DNA of 64,000 bases from Nomia melanderi (Eukaryota; Arthropoda; Insecta; Hymenoptera; Halictidae), in assembly GCF_051020985.1 (NCBI RefSeq), contig NW_027475133.1, positions 1,612,001-1,676,000 of the forward strand. The letters run 5' to 3'. Within the stretch, counting starts at the first letter, position 1; every line of letters starts with the position of its first letter. Shown here piece after piece: positions 24,715-35,877 of the stretch. Both the position numbers and the translations under genes were made by a program. The notes under the pieces are model-generated. The model worked only from the letters and a program-made list of their open reading frames with translations, was not told the DNA's origin and ran no database searches.

Positions 24715-27690
24715 TAGCGCAATAAATCAAAGTGCATTGTCTGTAGGAGACCCTGGCGCATGAACCTGTGCAGCGGGAACGACCTCGGACCACCAGGGGC
24801 CGAGAAAACGACCGTCTCATGGGGCCGGACGCTCAGGGTCAGTGAAAAATCCAATATATATCTGGTGATATCTCGGGTGCTATTAGAGATAGCGCAATAA
24901 ACCAAAGTGAATTATCTGCAGGAGGCCCTGGCGCATGAATCTGTGCAACGGGAACGACCCCGGACCACCAGGGGCCGAGAAAACCACAGTCTCATGGGGC
25001 CGGACACTCAGGGTCAGGGGAAAATCCAATATAGATCTGGTGATATCTCGGGTGCTATTACAGATAGCGCAATAAATCATAGTGCATTGTCTGTAGGAGG
25101 CCCTGGCGCATGAATCTGGCCAGCGGGAACGACCTCGGACCACCAGCGGCCGAGAAAACCACCGTCTCATGGGGCCGGACACTCAGGGTCGGGGAAAAAT
25201 CCAATATATATCTGGTGATATCTCGGGTGCTATTAGAGATAGCGCAATAAACCAAAGTGAATTGTCTGCAGGAGGCCCTGGCGCATGAATCTGTGCAGCG
25301 GGAACGACCTCGGACCACCAGGGGCCGAGAAAACCGCAGTCTCATGGGGCCGGACACTCAGGGTCAGGGAAAAATCCAATATATATCTGGTGATATCTCG
25401 GGCGCTATTAGAGATAGCGCAATAAATCAAAGTGCATTGTCTGTAGGAGGCCCTGGCGCATGAATCTGTGCAGCGGGAACGACCTCGGAACACCAGGGGC
25501 CGAGAAAACCACCGTCTCATGGGGCCGGACGCTCAGGATCAGTGAAAAATCCAATATATATCTGGTGATATCTCGGGTGCTATTAGAGATAGCGCAATAA
25601 ACCAAAGTGAATTATCTGCAGGAGGCCCTGGCGCATGAATCTGTGCAACGGGAACGACCTCGGACCACCAGGGGCCGAGAAAACCACAGTCTCATGGGGC
25701 CGGATACTCAGGGTCAGGGGAAAATCCAATATAGATCTGGTGATATCTCGGGTGCTATTACAAATAGCGCAATAAATCATAGTGCATTGTCTGTAGGAGG
25801 CCCTGGCGCATGAATCTGGCCAGCGGGAACGACCTCGGACCACCAGCGGCCGAGAAAACCACCATCTCATGGGGCCAGACACTCAGGGTCGGGGAAAAAT
25901 CCAATATATATCGGGTGATATCTCGGGTGCTATTAGAGATAGCGCAATAAACCAAAGTGAATTGTCTGCAGGAGGCCCTGGCGCATGAATCTGTGCAGCA
26001 GGAACGACCTCGGACCACCAGGGGCCGAGAAAACCGCAGTCTCATGGGGCCGGACACTCAGGGTCAGGGAAAAATCCAATATATATCTGGTGATATCTCG
26101 GGCGCTATTAGAGATAGCGCAATAAACCAAAGTGAATTATCTGCAGGAGGCCCTGGCGCATGAATCTGTGCAACGGGAACGACCTCGGACCACCAGGGGC
26201 CGAGAAAACCACAGTCTCATGGGGCCGGATACTCAGGGTCAGGGGAAAATCCAATATAGATCTGGTGATATCTCGGGTGCTATTACAAATAGCGCAATAA
26301 ATCATAGTGCATTGTCTGTAGGAGGCCCTGGCGCATGAATCTGGCCAGCGGGAACGACCTCGGACCACCAGCGGCCGAGAAAACCACCATCTCATGGGGC
26401 CAGACACTCAGGGTCGGGGAAAAATCCAATATATATCGGGTGATATCTCGGGTGCTATTAGAGATAGCGCAATAAACCAAAGTGAATTGTCTGCAGGAGG
26501 CCCTGGCGCATGAATCTGTGCAGCAGGAACGACCTCGGACCACCAGGGGCCGAGAAAACCGCAGTCTCATGGGGCCGGACACTCAGGGTCAGGGAAAAAT
26601 CCAATATATATCTGGTGATATCTCGGGCGCTATTAGAGATAGCGCAATAAGCCAAAGGGAATTATCTGCAGGAGGCCCTGGCGCATGCATCTCTGCAGCG
26701 GGAACGACCTCGGACCACCAGGGGCCGAGAAAACCACAGTCTCATGGGGCCGGATACTCAGGGTCAGGGGAAAATCCAATATAGATCTGGTGATATCTCG
26801 GGTGCTATTACAGATAGCGCAATAAATCATAGTGCATTGTCTGTAGGAGGCCCTGGCGCATGAATCTGGCCAGCGGGAACGACCTCGGACCACCAGCGGC
26901 CGAGAAAACCACCATCTCATGGGGCCGGACACTCAGGGTCGGGGAAAAATCCAATATATATCGGGTGATATCTCGGGTGCTATTAGAGATAGCGCAATAA
27001 ACCAAAGTGAATTGTCTGCAGGAGGCCCTGGCGCATGAATCTGTGCAGCAGGAACGACCTCGGACCACCAGGGGCCGAGAAAACCGCAGTCTCATGGGGC
27101 CGGACACTCAGGGTCAGGGAAAAATCCAATATATATCTGGTGATATCTCGGGCGCTATTAGAGATAGCGCAATAAGCCAAAGGGAATTATCTGCAGGAGG
27201 CCCTGGCGCATGCATCTGTGCAGCGGGAACGACCTCGGACCACCAGGGGCCGAGAAAACCACAGTCTCATGGGGCCGGATACTCAGGGTCAGGGGAAAAT
27301 CCAATATAGATCTGGTGATATCTCGGGTGCTATTACAGATAGCGCAATAAATCATAGTGCATTGTCTGTAGGAGGCCCTGGCGCATGAATCTGGCCAGCG
27401 GGAACGACCTCGGACCACCAGCGGCCGAGAAAACCACCGTCTCATGGGGCCGGACACTCAGGGTCGGTGAAAAATCCAATATATATCTGGTGATATCTCG
27501 GGTGCTATTAGAGATAGCGCAATTAACCAAAGTGAATTGTCTGCAGGAGGCCCTGGCGCATGAATCTGTGCAGCGGGAACGACCTCGGACCACCAGGGGC
27601 CGAGAAAACCGCAGTCTCATGGGGCCGGACAATCAGGGTCAGGGAAAAATCCAATATATATCTGGTGATATCTCGGGCGCTATTAGAGAT
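24715..27690 (+). repeat. 17-monomer higher-order repeat (2,975 bp), copy 1
   Basis: This unit matches the following 27690-30360 at a constant 2,975-bp offset. Order of landmarks: a GGAGACCCTGG monomer with GAACCTGTG, a class A/class B pair, a GGAACACCAGG monomer with CGCTCAGGATCAG, then a run of 525-bp trimers. Rare changes shared by both copies include CTCAGGATCAGTG near 25533 and 28508, ATTACAAATAGC near 25763 and 28738, and GGCCAGACAC near 25873 and 28848. Confidence 0.88.
25553..27652 (+). repeat. 525-bp trimer run (four copies)
   Basis: Trimers start at 25553, 26078, 26603 and 27128. Slot 2 is a class B monomer with an AGATCT (BglII) site (AATATAGATCTGG), ATCATAGTG and CTGGCCAGCGG. Slot 3 is GTGAATTGTCTGCAGG with CAGCAGGAAC, except in the fourth copy, which has CAGCGGGAAC. 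Slot 1 differs: an ordinary class A monomer in the first two trimers, and a GCCAAAGGGAATT/CATGCATCT monomer in the last two. Slot 1 has therefore been exchanged while slots 2 and 3 were kept. The run recurs in the second 17-mer at 28528-30360. Confidence 0.85.
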
Positions 27691-27827
27691 AGCGCAATAA
27701 ATCAAAGTGCATTGTCTGTAGGAGACCCTGGCGCATGAACCTGTGCAGCGGGAACGACCTCGGACCACCAGGGGCCGAGAAAACGACCGTCTCATGGGGC
27801 CGGACGCTCAGGGTCAGTGAAAAATCC

Positions 27828-28002
27828 AATATATATCTGGTGATATCTCGGGTGCTATTAGAGATAGCGCAATAAACCAAAGTGAATTATCTGCAGGAGG
27901 CCCTGGCGCATGAATCTGTGCAACGGGAACGACCTCGGACCACCAGGGGCCGAGAAAACCACAGTCTCATGGGGCCGGATACTCAGGGTCAGGGGAAAAT
28001 CC
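27828..28002 (+). repeat. Representative class A monomer
   Basis: Class A differs from class B at G34 (TTAGAGATAG), C50 (AATAAACC), A58 (GTGAAT), A62 (TTATCT) and C67 (CTGCAGG). The last change creates a PstI site (CTGCAG) that class B lacks. This example also has A96 (GTGCAACGGG), common in class A, and GGATACTC near position 151, a marker shared by many trimer-block monomers. A sub-variant, seen for example near 27177 and 43275, has GCCAAAGGGAATT in place of ACCAAAGTGAATT and loses the AATAAA hexamer. Confidence 0.88.
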
Positions 28003-28527
28003 AATATAGATCTGGTGATATCTCGGGTGCTATTACAGATAGCGCAATAAATCATAGTGCATTGTCTGTAGGAGGCCCTGGCGCATGAATCTGGCCAGCG
28101 GGAACGACCTCGGACCACCAGCGGCCGAGAAAACCACCGTCTCATGGGGCCGGACACTCAGGGTCGGGGAAAAATCCAATATATATCTGGTGATATCTCG
28201 GGTGCTATTAGAGATAGCGCAATAAACCAAAGTGAATTGTCTGCAGGAGGCCCTGGCGCATGAATCTGTGCAGCGGGAACGACCTCGGACCACCAGGGGC
28301 CGAGAAAACCGCAGTCTCATGGGGCCGGACACTCAGGGTCAGGGAAAAATCCAATATATATCTGGTGATATCTCGGGCGCTATTAGAGATAGCGCAATAA
28401 ATCAAAGTGCATTGTCTGTAGGAGGCCCTGGCGCATGAATCTGTGCAGCGGGAACGACCTCGGAACACCAGGGGCCGAGAAAACCACCGTCTCATGGGGC
28501 CGGACGCTCAGGATCAGTGAAAAATCC

Positions 28528-30360
28528 AATATATATCTGGTGATATCTCGGGTGCTATTAGAGATAGCGCAATAAACCAAAGTGAATTATCTGCAGGAGG
28601 CCCTGGCGCATGAATCTGTGCAACGGGAACGACCTCGGACCACCAGGGGCCGAGAAAACCACAGTCTCATGGGGCCGGATACTCAGGGTCAGGGGAAAGT
28701 CCAATATAGATCTGGTGATATCTCGGGTGCTATTACAAATAGCGCAATAAATCATAGTGCATTGTCTGTAGGAGGCCCTGGCGCATGAATCTGGCCAGCG
28801 GGAACGACCTCGGACCACCAGCGGCCGAGAAAACCACCATCTCATGGGGCCAGACACTCAGGGTCGGGGAAAAATCCAATATATATCGGGTGATATCTCG
28901 GGTGCTATTAGAGATAGCGCAATAAACCAAAGTGAATTGTCTGCAGGAGGCCCTGGCGCATGAATCTGTGCAGCAGGAACGACCTCGGACCACCAGGGGC
29001 CGAGAAAACCGCAGTCTCATGGGGCCGGACACTCAGGGTCAGGGAAAAATCCAATATATATCTGGTGATATCTCGGGCGCTATTAGAGATAGCGCAATAA
29101 ACCAAAGTGAATTATCTGCAGGAGGCCCTGGCGCATGAATCTGTGCAACGGGAACGACCTCGGACCACCAGGGGCCGAGAAAACCACAGTCTCATGGGGC
29201 CGGATACTCAGGGTCAGGGGAAAATCCAATATAGATCTGGTGATATCTCGGGTGCTATTACAAATAGCGCAATAAATCATAGTGCATTGTCTGTAGGAGG
29301 CCCTGGCGCATGAATCTGGCCAGCGGGAACGACCTCGGACCACCAGCGGCCGAGAAAACCACCATCTCATGGGGCCAGACACTCAGGGTCGGGGAAAAAT
29401 CCAATATATATCGGGTGATATCTCGGGTGCTATTAGAGATAGCGCAATAAACCAAAGTGAATTGTCTGCAGGAGGCCCTGGCGCATGAATCTGTGCAGCA
29501 GGAAAGACCTCGGACCACCAGGGGCCGAGAAAACCGCAGTCTCATGGGGCCGGACACTCAGGGTCAGGGAAAAATCCAATATATATCTGGTGATATCTCG
29601 GGCGCTATTAGAGATAGCGCAATAAGCCAAAGGGAATTATCTGCAGGAGGCCCTGGCGCATGCATCTCTGCAGCGGGAACGACCTCGGACCACCAGGGGC
29701 CGAGAAAACCACAGTCTCATGGGGCCGGATACTCAGGGTCAGGGGAAAATCCAATATAGATCTGGTGATATCTCGGGTGCTATTACAGATAGCGCAATAA
29801 ATCATAGTGCATTGTCTGTAGGAGGCCCTGGCGCATGAATCTGGCCAGCGGGAACGACCTCGGACCACCAGCGGCCGAGAAAACCACCATCTCATGGGGC
29901 CGGACACTCAGGGTCGGGGAAAAATCCAATATATATCGGGTGATATCTCGGGTGCTATTAGAGATAGCGCAATAAACCAAAGTGAATTGTCTGCAGGAGG
30001 CCCTGGCGCATGAATCTGTGCAGCAGGAACGACCTCGGACCACCAGGGGCCGAGAAAACCGCAGTCTCATGGGGCCGGACACTCAGGGTCAGGGAAAAAT
30101 CCAATATATATCTGGTGATATCTCGGGCGCTATTAGAGATAGCGCAATAAGCCAAAGGGAATTATCTGCAGGAGGCCCTGGCGCATGCATCTGTGCAGCG
30201 GGAACGACCTCGGACCACCAGGGGCCGAGAAAACCACAGTCTCATGGGGCCGGATACTCAGGGTCAGGGGAAAATCCAATATAGATCTGGTGATATCTCG
30301 GGTGCTATTACAGATAGCGCAATAAATCATAGTGCATTGTCTGTAGGAGGCCCTGGCGCA
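28528..30360 (+). repeat. 525-bp trimer run in the second 17-mer
   Basis: Trimers start at 28528, 29053, 29578 and 30103, each 2,975 bp from a partner at 25553-27128. The same switch in slot 1 occurs between the second and third trimers. The trimer run therefore existed before the 17-mer duplicated. The fourth copy breaks in slot 2 near 30360. Confidence 0.83.
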
Positions 30361-32027
30361 TGAATCTGTGCAACGGGAACGACCTCGGACCACCAGGGGC
30401 CGAGAAAACCACAGTCTCATGGGGCCGGATACTCAGGGTCGGGGAAAAATCCAATATATATCTGGTGATATCTCGGGTGCTATTAGAGATAGCGCAATAA
30501 ACCAAAGTGAATTGTCTGCAGGAGGCCCTGGCGCATGAATCTGTGCAGCAGGAACGACCTCGGACCACCAGGGGCCGAGAAAACCGCAGTCTCATGGGGC
30601 CGGACACTCAGGGTCAGGGAAAAATCCAATATATATCTGGTGATATCTCGGGCGCTATTAGAGATAGCGCAATAAATCAAAGTGCATTGTCTGTAGGAGG
30701 CACTGGCGCATGAATCTGTGCAGCGGGAACGACCTCGGAACACCAGGGGCCGAGAAAACCACCGTCTCATGGGGCAGGACACTCAGGGTCAGTGAAAAAT
30801 CCAATATATATCTGGTGATATCTCGGGTGCTATTAGAGATAGCGCAATAAACCAAAGTGAATTATCTGCAGGAGGCCCTGGCGCATGAATCTGTGCAACG
30901 GGAACGACCTCGGACCACCAGGGGCCGAGAAAACCACAGTCTCATGGGGCCGGATACTCAGGGTCAGGGGAAAATCCAATATAGATCTGGTGATATCTCG
31001 GGTGCTATTACAGATAGCGCAATAAATCATAGTGCATTGTCTGTAGGAGACCCTGGCGCATGAATCTGGCCAGCGGGAACGACCTCGGACCACCAGCGGC
31101 CGAGAAAACCACCGTCTCATGGGGCCGGACACTCAGGGTCGGGGAAAAATCCAATATATATCTGGTGATATCTCGGGTGCTATTAGAGATAGCGCAATAA
31201 ACCAAAGTGAATTGTCTGCAGGAGGCCCTCGCGCATGAATCTGTGCAGCGGGAACGATCTCGGACCATCAGGGGCCGAGACATCCACCGTCTCACGGGGC
31301 CGGACACTCAGGGTCAGGGAAAAATCCAATATATATGTGGTGATATCTCGGGTGCTATTACAGATAGCGCAATAAATCAAAGTGCATTGTCTGTAGGAGG
31401 CCCTGGCGCATGAATCTGTGCAGCGGGAACGACCTCGGACCACCAGGGCCCGAGAAAACGACCGTCTCATGGGGCCGGACGCTCAGGGTCAGTGAAAAAT
31501 CCAATATATATCTGGTGATATCTCGGGTGCTATTACAGATAGCGCAATAAATCAAAGTGCATTGTCTGTAGGAGGCCCTGGCGCATGAATCTGTGCAGCG
31601 GGAACGACCTCGGACCACCAGGGGCCGAGAAAACCACAGTCCCATGGAGCCGGACACTCAGGGTCAGGGGAAAATCCAGTATATATCTCTTGATATCTCG
31701 GGAGCTATTAGAGATAAAGCAATAAACCAAAGTGAATTATCTGCAGGAGTCCCTGGCGCATGAATCTGTGCAGCGGGAACGTCCTCGGACCCCCAGGGGC
31801 CGAGACAACCACCGTCTCATGGGGCCGGACACTCAGGGTCAGTGAAAAATCCAATATATATCTGGTGATATCTCGGGTGCTATTACAGATAGCGCAATAA
31901 ATCAAAGTGCATTGTCTGTAGGAGGCCCTGGCGGATGAATCTGTGCAGCGGGAACGACCTCGGACCACCAGGGGCCGAGAAAACCTCAGTCTCATGGGGC
32001 CGGACACTCAGGGTCAGGGGAAAATCC

Positions 32028-32203
32028 AGTATATATCTGGTGATATCTCGGGTGCTATTAGAGATAGCGCAATAAACCAAAGTGAATTATCTGCAGGATG
32101 CCCTGGCGCATGAATCTGTGCAAGCGGGAACGTCCTCGGACCTCCTGGGGCCGAGACAACCACCGTCTCATGGGGCCGGACGCTCAGGGTCAGGGTAAAA
32201 TCC
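32028..32203 (+). repeat. 176-bp monomer (GCAAGCGGG insertion)
   Basis: GTGCAAGCGGGAACG near 32118-32132 replaces GTGCAGCGGGAACG or GTGCAACGGGAACG. It reads like both alleles at position 96 combined. The monomer also starts AGTATATATC rather than AATATATATC. It lies in the poorly ordered 30.4-34.1 kb stretch, and the array phase is +1 after it until 34.1 kb. Confidence 0.88.
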
Positions 32204-33953
32204 AATATATATCTGGTGATATCTCGGGTGCTATTACAGATAGCGCAATAAATCAAAGTGCATTGTCTGTAGGAGGCCCTGGCGCATGAATCTGTGCAGC
32301 GGGAACGACGTCGGACCACCAGGGGCCGAAAAAACCACAGTCTCATGGGGCCGGACCCTCATGGTCAGGGTAAAATACATTATATATCTGGTGATATCTC
32401 GTGTGCTATTACAGATAGCGCAATAAATAAAAGTGCATTGTCTGTAGGAGGCCCTGGCGCATGAATCTGTGCAGCGGGAACGACCTCGGACCACCAGGGG
32501 CCGAGAAAACCACAGTCTCATGGGGCCGGACACTCAGGGTCAGGGGAAAATCCAATATATATCTGGTGATATCTCGGGTGCTATTAGAGATAGCGCAATA
32601 AACCAAAGTGAATTATCTGCAGGAGGCCCTGGCGCATGAATATGTGCAGCGGGAACGACCTCGGACCACCAGGGGCCGAGAAAACCACAGTCTCATGGGG
32701 CCGGACACTCAGGGTCAGGGGAAAAACCAATATATATCTGGTGATATCTCGGGTGCTATTAGAGATAGCGCAATAAACCAAAGTGAATTATCTGCAGGAG
32801 GCCCTGGCGCATGAATATGTGCAGCGGGAACGACCTCGGACCACCAGGGGCCGAAAAAACCACAGTCTCATGGGGCCGGATACTCAGGGTCAGGGGAAAA
32901 TCCAATATAGATCTGGTGATATCTCGGGTGCTATTACAGATAGCGCAATAAATCAAAGTGCATTGTCTGTAGGAGGCCCTGGCGCATGAATCTGTGCAGC
33001 GGGAACGACCTAGGACCACCCGGGGCCGAGACAACCACCGTCTCATGGGGCCGGACACTCAGGGTCAGGGGAAAATCCAGTATATATCTGGTGATATCTC
33101 GGGTGCTATTAGAGATAGCGTAATAAACCAAAGTGCATTGTCTGTAGGAGGCCCTGGCGCATGAATCTGTGCAGCGGGAACGACCTCGGACCACGAGGGG
33201 CCGAGAAAACCACAGTCTCATGGGGCCGGACACTCAGGGTCAGGGGAAAATCCAGTATATATCTGGTGATATCTCGTGTGCTATTACAGATAGCGCAATA
33301 AATCAAAGTGCATTGTCTGTAGGAGGCCCTGGCGCATGAATCTGTGCCGCGGGAACGACCTCGGACCACCAGGGGCCGAGAAAACCACAGTCTCATGGGG
33401 CCGGACACTCAGGGTCGGGGAAAAATCCAATATATATCTGGTGATATCTCGGGTGCTATTAGAGATAGCGCAATAAACCAAAGTGAATTGTCTGCAGGAG
33501 GCCCTGGCGCATGAATCTGTGCAGCGGGAACGATCTCGGACCATCAGGGGCCGAGACATCCACCGTCTCATGGGGCCGGACACTCAGGGTCAGGGAAAAA
33601 TCCAATATATATCTGGTGATATCTCGGATGCTATTACAGATAGCGCAATAAATCAAAGTGCATTGTCTGTAGGAGGCCCTGGCGCATGAATCCGTGCAGC
33701 GGGAACGACCTCGGACCACCAGGGGCCGAGAAAACCACAGTCTCATGGGGCCGGACACTCGGGGTCAGGGGAAAATCCAATATATATCTGGTGATATCTC
33801 GGGTGCTATTACAGATAGAGCAATAAATCAAAGTGCATTGTCTGTAGGAGGCCCTGGCGCATGAATGTGTGCAGCGGGAACGACCTCGGACCACCAGGGG
33901 CCGAGAAAACCGCAGTCTCATGGGGCCGGACACTCAGGGTAAGGGAAAAATCC

Positions 33954-34127
33954 AATATATATCTGGTGATATCTCGGGTGCTATTAGAGATAGCGCAATA
34001 AACGAAAGTGAATTATCTGCAGGAGGCCCTGGCGCATGAATCTGTGCAGCGGGAACGACCGCGGACCACCAGGGGCCGAGAAAACCACCGTCTCATGGGG
34101 CCGGACACTCAGGGACAGGGAAAATCC
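33954..34127 (+). repeat. 174-bp monomer (one A missing in the terminal A run)
   Basis: The unit ends GGGACAGGGAAAATCC instead of GGGTCAGGGAAAAATCC. It has one A fewer and a T-to-A change three bases before the GGG run. It restores the phase changed at 32028-32203 and marks the right edge of the poorly ordered block. Confidence 0.88.
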
Positions 34128-34182
34128 AATATATATCTGGTGATATCTCGGGTGCTATTAGAGATAGCGCAATAAACCAAAG

Positions 34183-34820
34183 TGAATTATCTGCAGGAGG
34201 CCCTGGCGCATGAATCTGTGCAACGGGAACGACCCCGGACCACCAGGGGCCGAGAAAACCACAGTCTCATGGGGCCGGACACTCAGGGTCAGGGGAAAAT
34301 CCAATATAGATCTGGTGATATCTCGGGTGCTATTACACATAGCGCAATAAACCAAAGTGAATTATCTGCAGGAGGCCCTTGCGCATGAATCTGTGCAACT
34401 GGAACGTCCTCGGACCACCAGGGGCCGAGAAAACCACAGTCTCATGGGGCCGGACACTCAGGGTCAGTGGAAAATCCAATATAGATCTGGTGATATCTCG
34501 GGTGCTATTACAGATAGCGCAATAAATCAAAGTGCATTACCTGTAGGAGGCCCTGGCGCATGAATCTGTGCAGAGGGAACGTCCTCGGACCTCCAGGGGC
34601 CGAGACAACGACCGTCTCATGGGGCCGGACACTCAGGGTCAGGGTAAAATCCAATATATATCTGGTGATATCTCGGGTGCTATAACAGATAGCGCAATAA
34701 ATCAAAGTGCATTGTCTGTAGGAGGCCCTGGCGCATGAATCTGTGCAGCGGGAACGACCTCGGACCACCAGGGGCCGAGAAAACCACAGTCTCATGGGGC
34801 CGGACACTCAGGGTCAGGGG
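34183..34820 (+). repeat. Segment repeated at 36458-37095 (2,275-bp offset)
   Basis: Nearly four monomers share rare markers in order: GACCCCGGACC, ATTACACATAGC, AGGCCCTTGCGCATG, CAGTGGAAAATCC, GCATTACCTGTAGG with CGGACCTCCAGG, then TGCTATAACAGATAG. They differ at scattered bases, for example GCAACTGGAACG near 34396 against GCAACGGGAACG and GCAGAGGGAACG near 34570 against GCAGCGGGAACG. The offset is 13 monomers. Confidence 0.78.
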
Positions 34821-35877
34821 AAAATCCAATATATATCTGGTGATATCTCGGGTGCTATTACAGATAGAGCAATAAATCAAAGTGCATTGTCTGTAGGAGG
34901 CCCTGGCGCATGAATGTGTGCAGCGGGAACGACCTCGGACCACCAGGGGCCGAGAAAACCGCAGTCTCATGGGGCCGGACACTCAGGGTCAGGGAAAAAT
35001 CCAATATATATCTGGTGATATCTCGGGCGCTATTAGAGATAGCGCAATAAGCCAAAGGGAATTATCTGCAGGAGGCCCTGGCGCATGAATCTGTGCAGCG
35101 GGAAGGATCTCGGACCATTAGGGGCCGAGACATCCACCGTCTCATGGGGCCGGACACTCAGGGTCAGGGAAAAATCCAATATATATCTGGTGATATCTCG
35201 GGTGCTATTACAGATAGCGCAATAAATCAAAGTGCATTGTCTGTAGGAGGCCCTGGCGCATGAATCTGTGCAGCGGGAACGACCTCGGACCACCAGGGGC
35301 CGAGAAAACCACAGTCTCATGGGGCCGGACACTCAGGGTCAGGGGAAAATCCAATATATATCTGGTGATATCTCTGGTGCTATTACAGATAGAGCAAGAA
35401 ATCAAAGTGCATTGTCTGTAGGAGGCCCTGGCGCATGAATGTGTGCAGCGGGAACGACCTCGGACCACCAGGGGCCGAGAAAACCGCAGTCTCATGGGGC
35501 CGGACATTCAGGGTCAGGGAAAAATCCAATATATATGTGGTGATATCTCGGGTGCTATTACAGATAGCGCAATAAATCAAAGTGCATTGTCTGTAGGAGA
35601 CCCTGGCGCATGAACCTGTGCAGCGGGAACGACCTCGGACCACCAGGGGCCGAGAAAACGACCGTCTCATGGGGCCGGACGCTCAGGGTCAGTGAAAAAT
35701 CCAATATATATCTGGTGATATCTCGGGTGCTATTAGAGATAGCGCAATAAACCAAAGTGAATTATCTGCAGGAGGCCCTGGCGCATGAATCTGTGCAACG
35801 GGAACGACCCCGGACCACCAGGGGCCGAGAAAACCACAGTCTCATGGGGCCGGACACTCAGGGTCAGGGGAAAATCC

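Larger units (their letters stand above)
27690..30360 (+). repeat. 17-monomer higher-order repeat, copy 2 (last monomers diverge)
   Basis: It matches 24715-27385 monomer by monomer. Few private differences were seen, for example GGGGAAAGTCC near 28697 (GGGGAAAATCC in copy 1) and CAGGAAAGACC near 29500 (CAGGAACGACC). The match ends near 30360, where TGAATCTGTGCAACGGG replaces the expected TGAATCTGGCCAGCGGG. Confidence 0.87.
30360..34127 (+). repeat. Poorly ordered satellite stretch between HOR blocks
   Basis: About 21 monomers in which I found no regular higher-order period. They include diverged units (GATAAAGCAATAAACC near 31712, GTAAAATACATTATATATC near 32370, AATAAATAAAAG near 32425), a tandem pair of CATGAATATGTG monomers (near 32637 and 32812) and two of the seven length variants. 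Some monomers resemble those of other blocks: GATCTCGGACCATCAGG near 31256 and 33533, and CCACGAGGGGCC near 33192, as at 13770. It reads as an older layer, or as the junction between separately amplified blocks. Confidence 0.7.

Noticed and set aside
27385..27738. Longest + strand open frame (117 codons).
   Set aside because: It exists only because AATTAACC near 27531 replaces the usual AATAAACC, removing a stop in that frame. It runs through three monomers of ordinary satellite and has no other gene feature.
30360..34127. Possible foreign insertion or transposon, because HOR order is lost here.
   Set aside because: Every part of the stretch still aligns to the 175-bp monomer in phase, with one +1 and one -1 length change. 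No non-satellite sequence is present.
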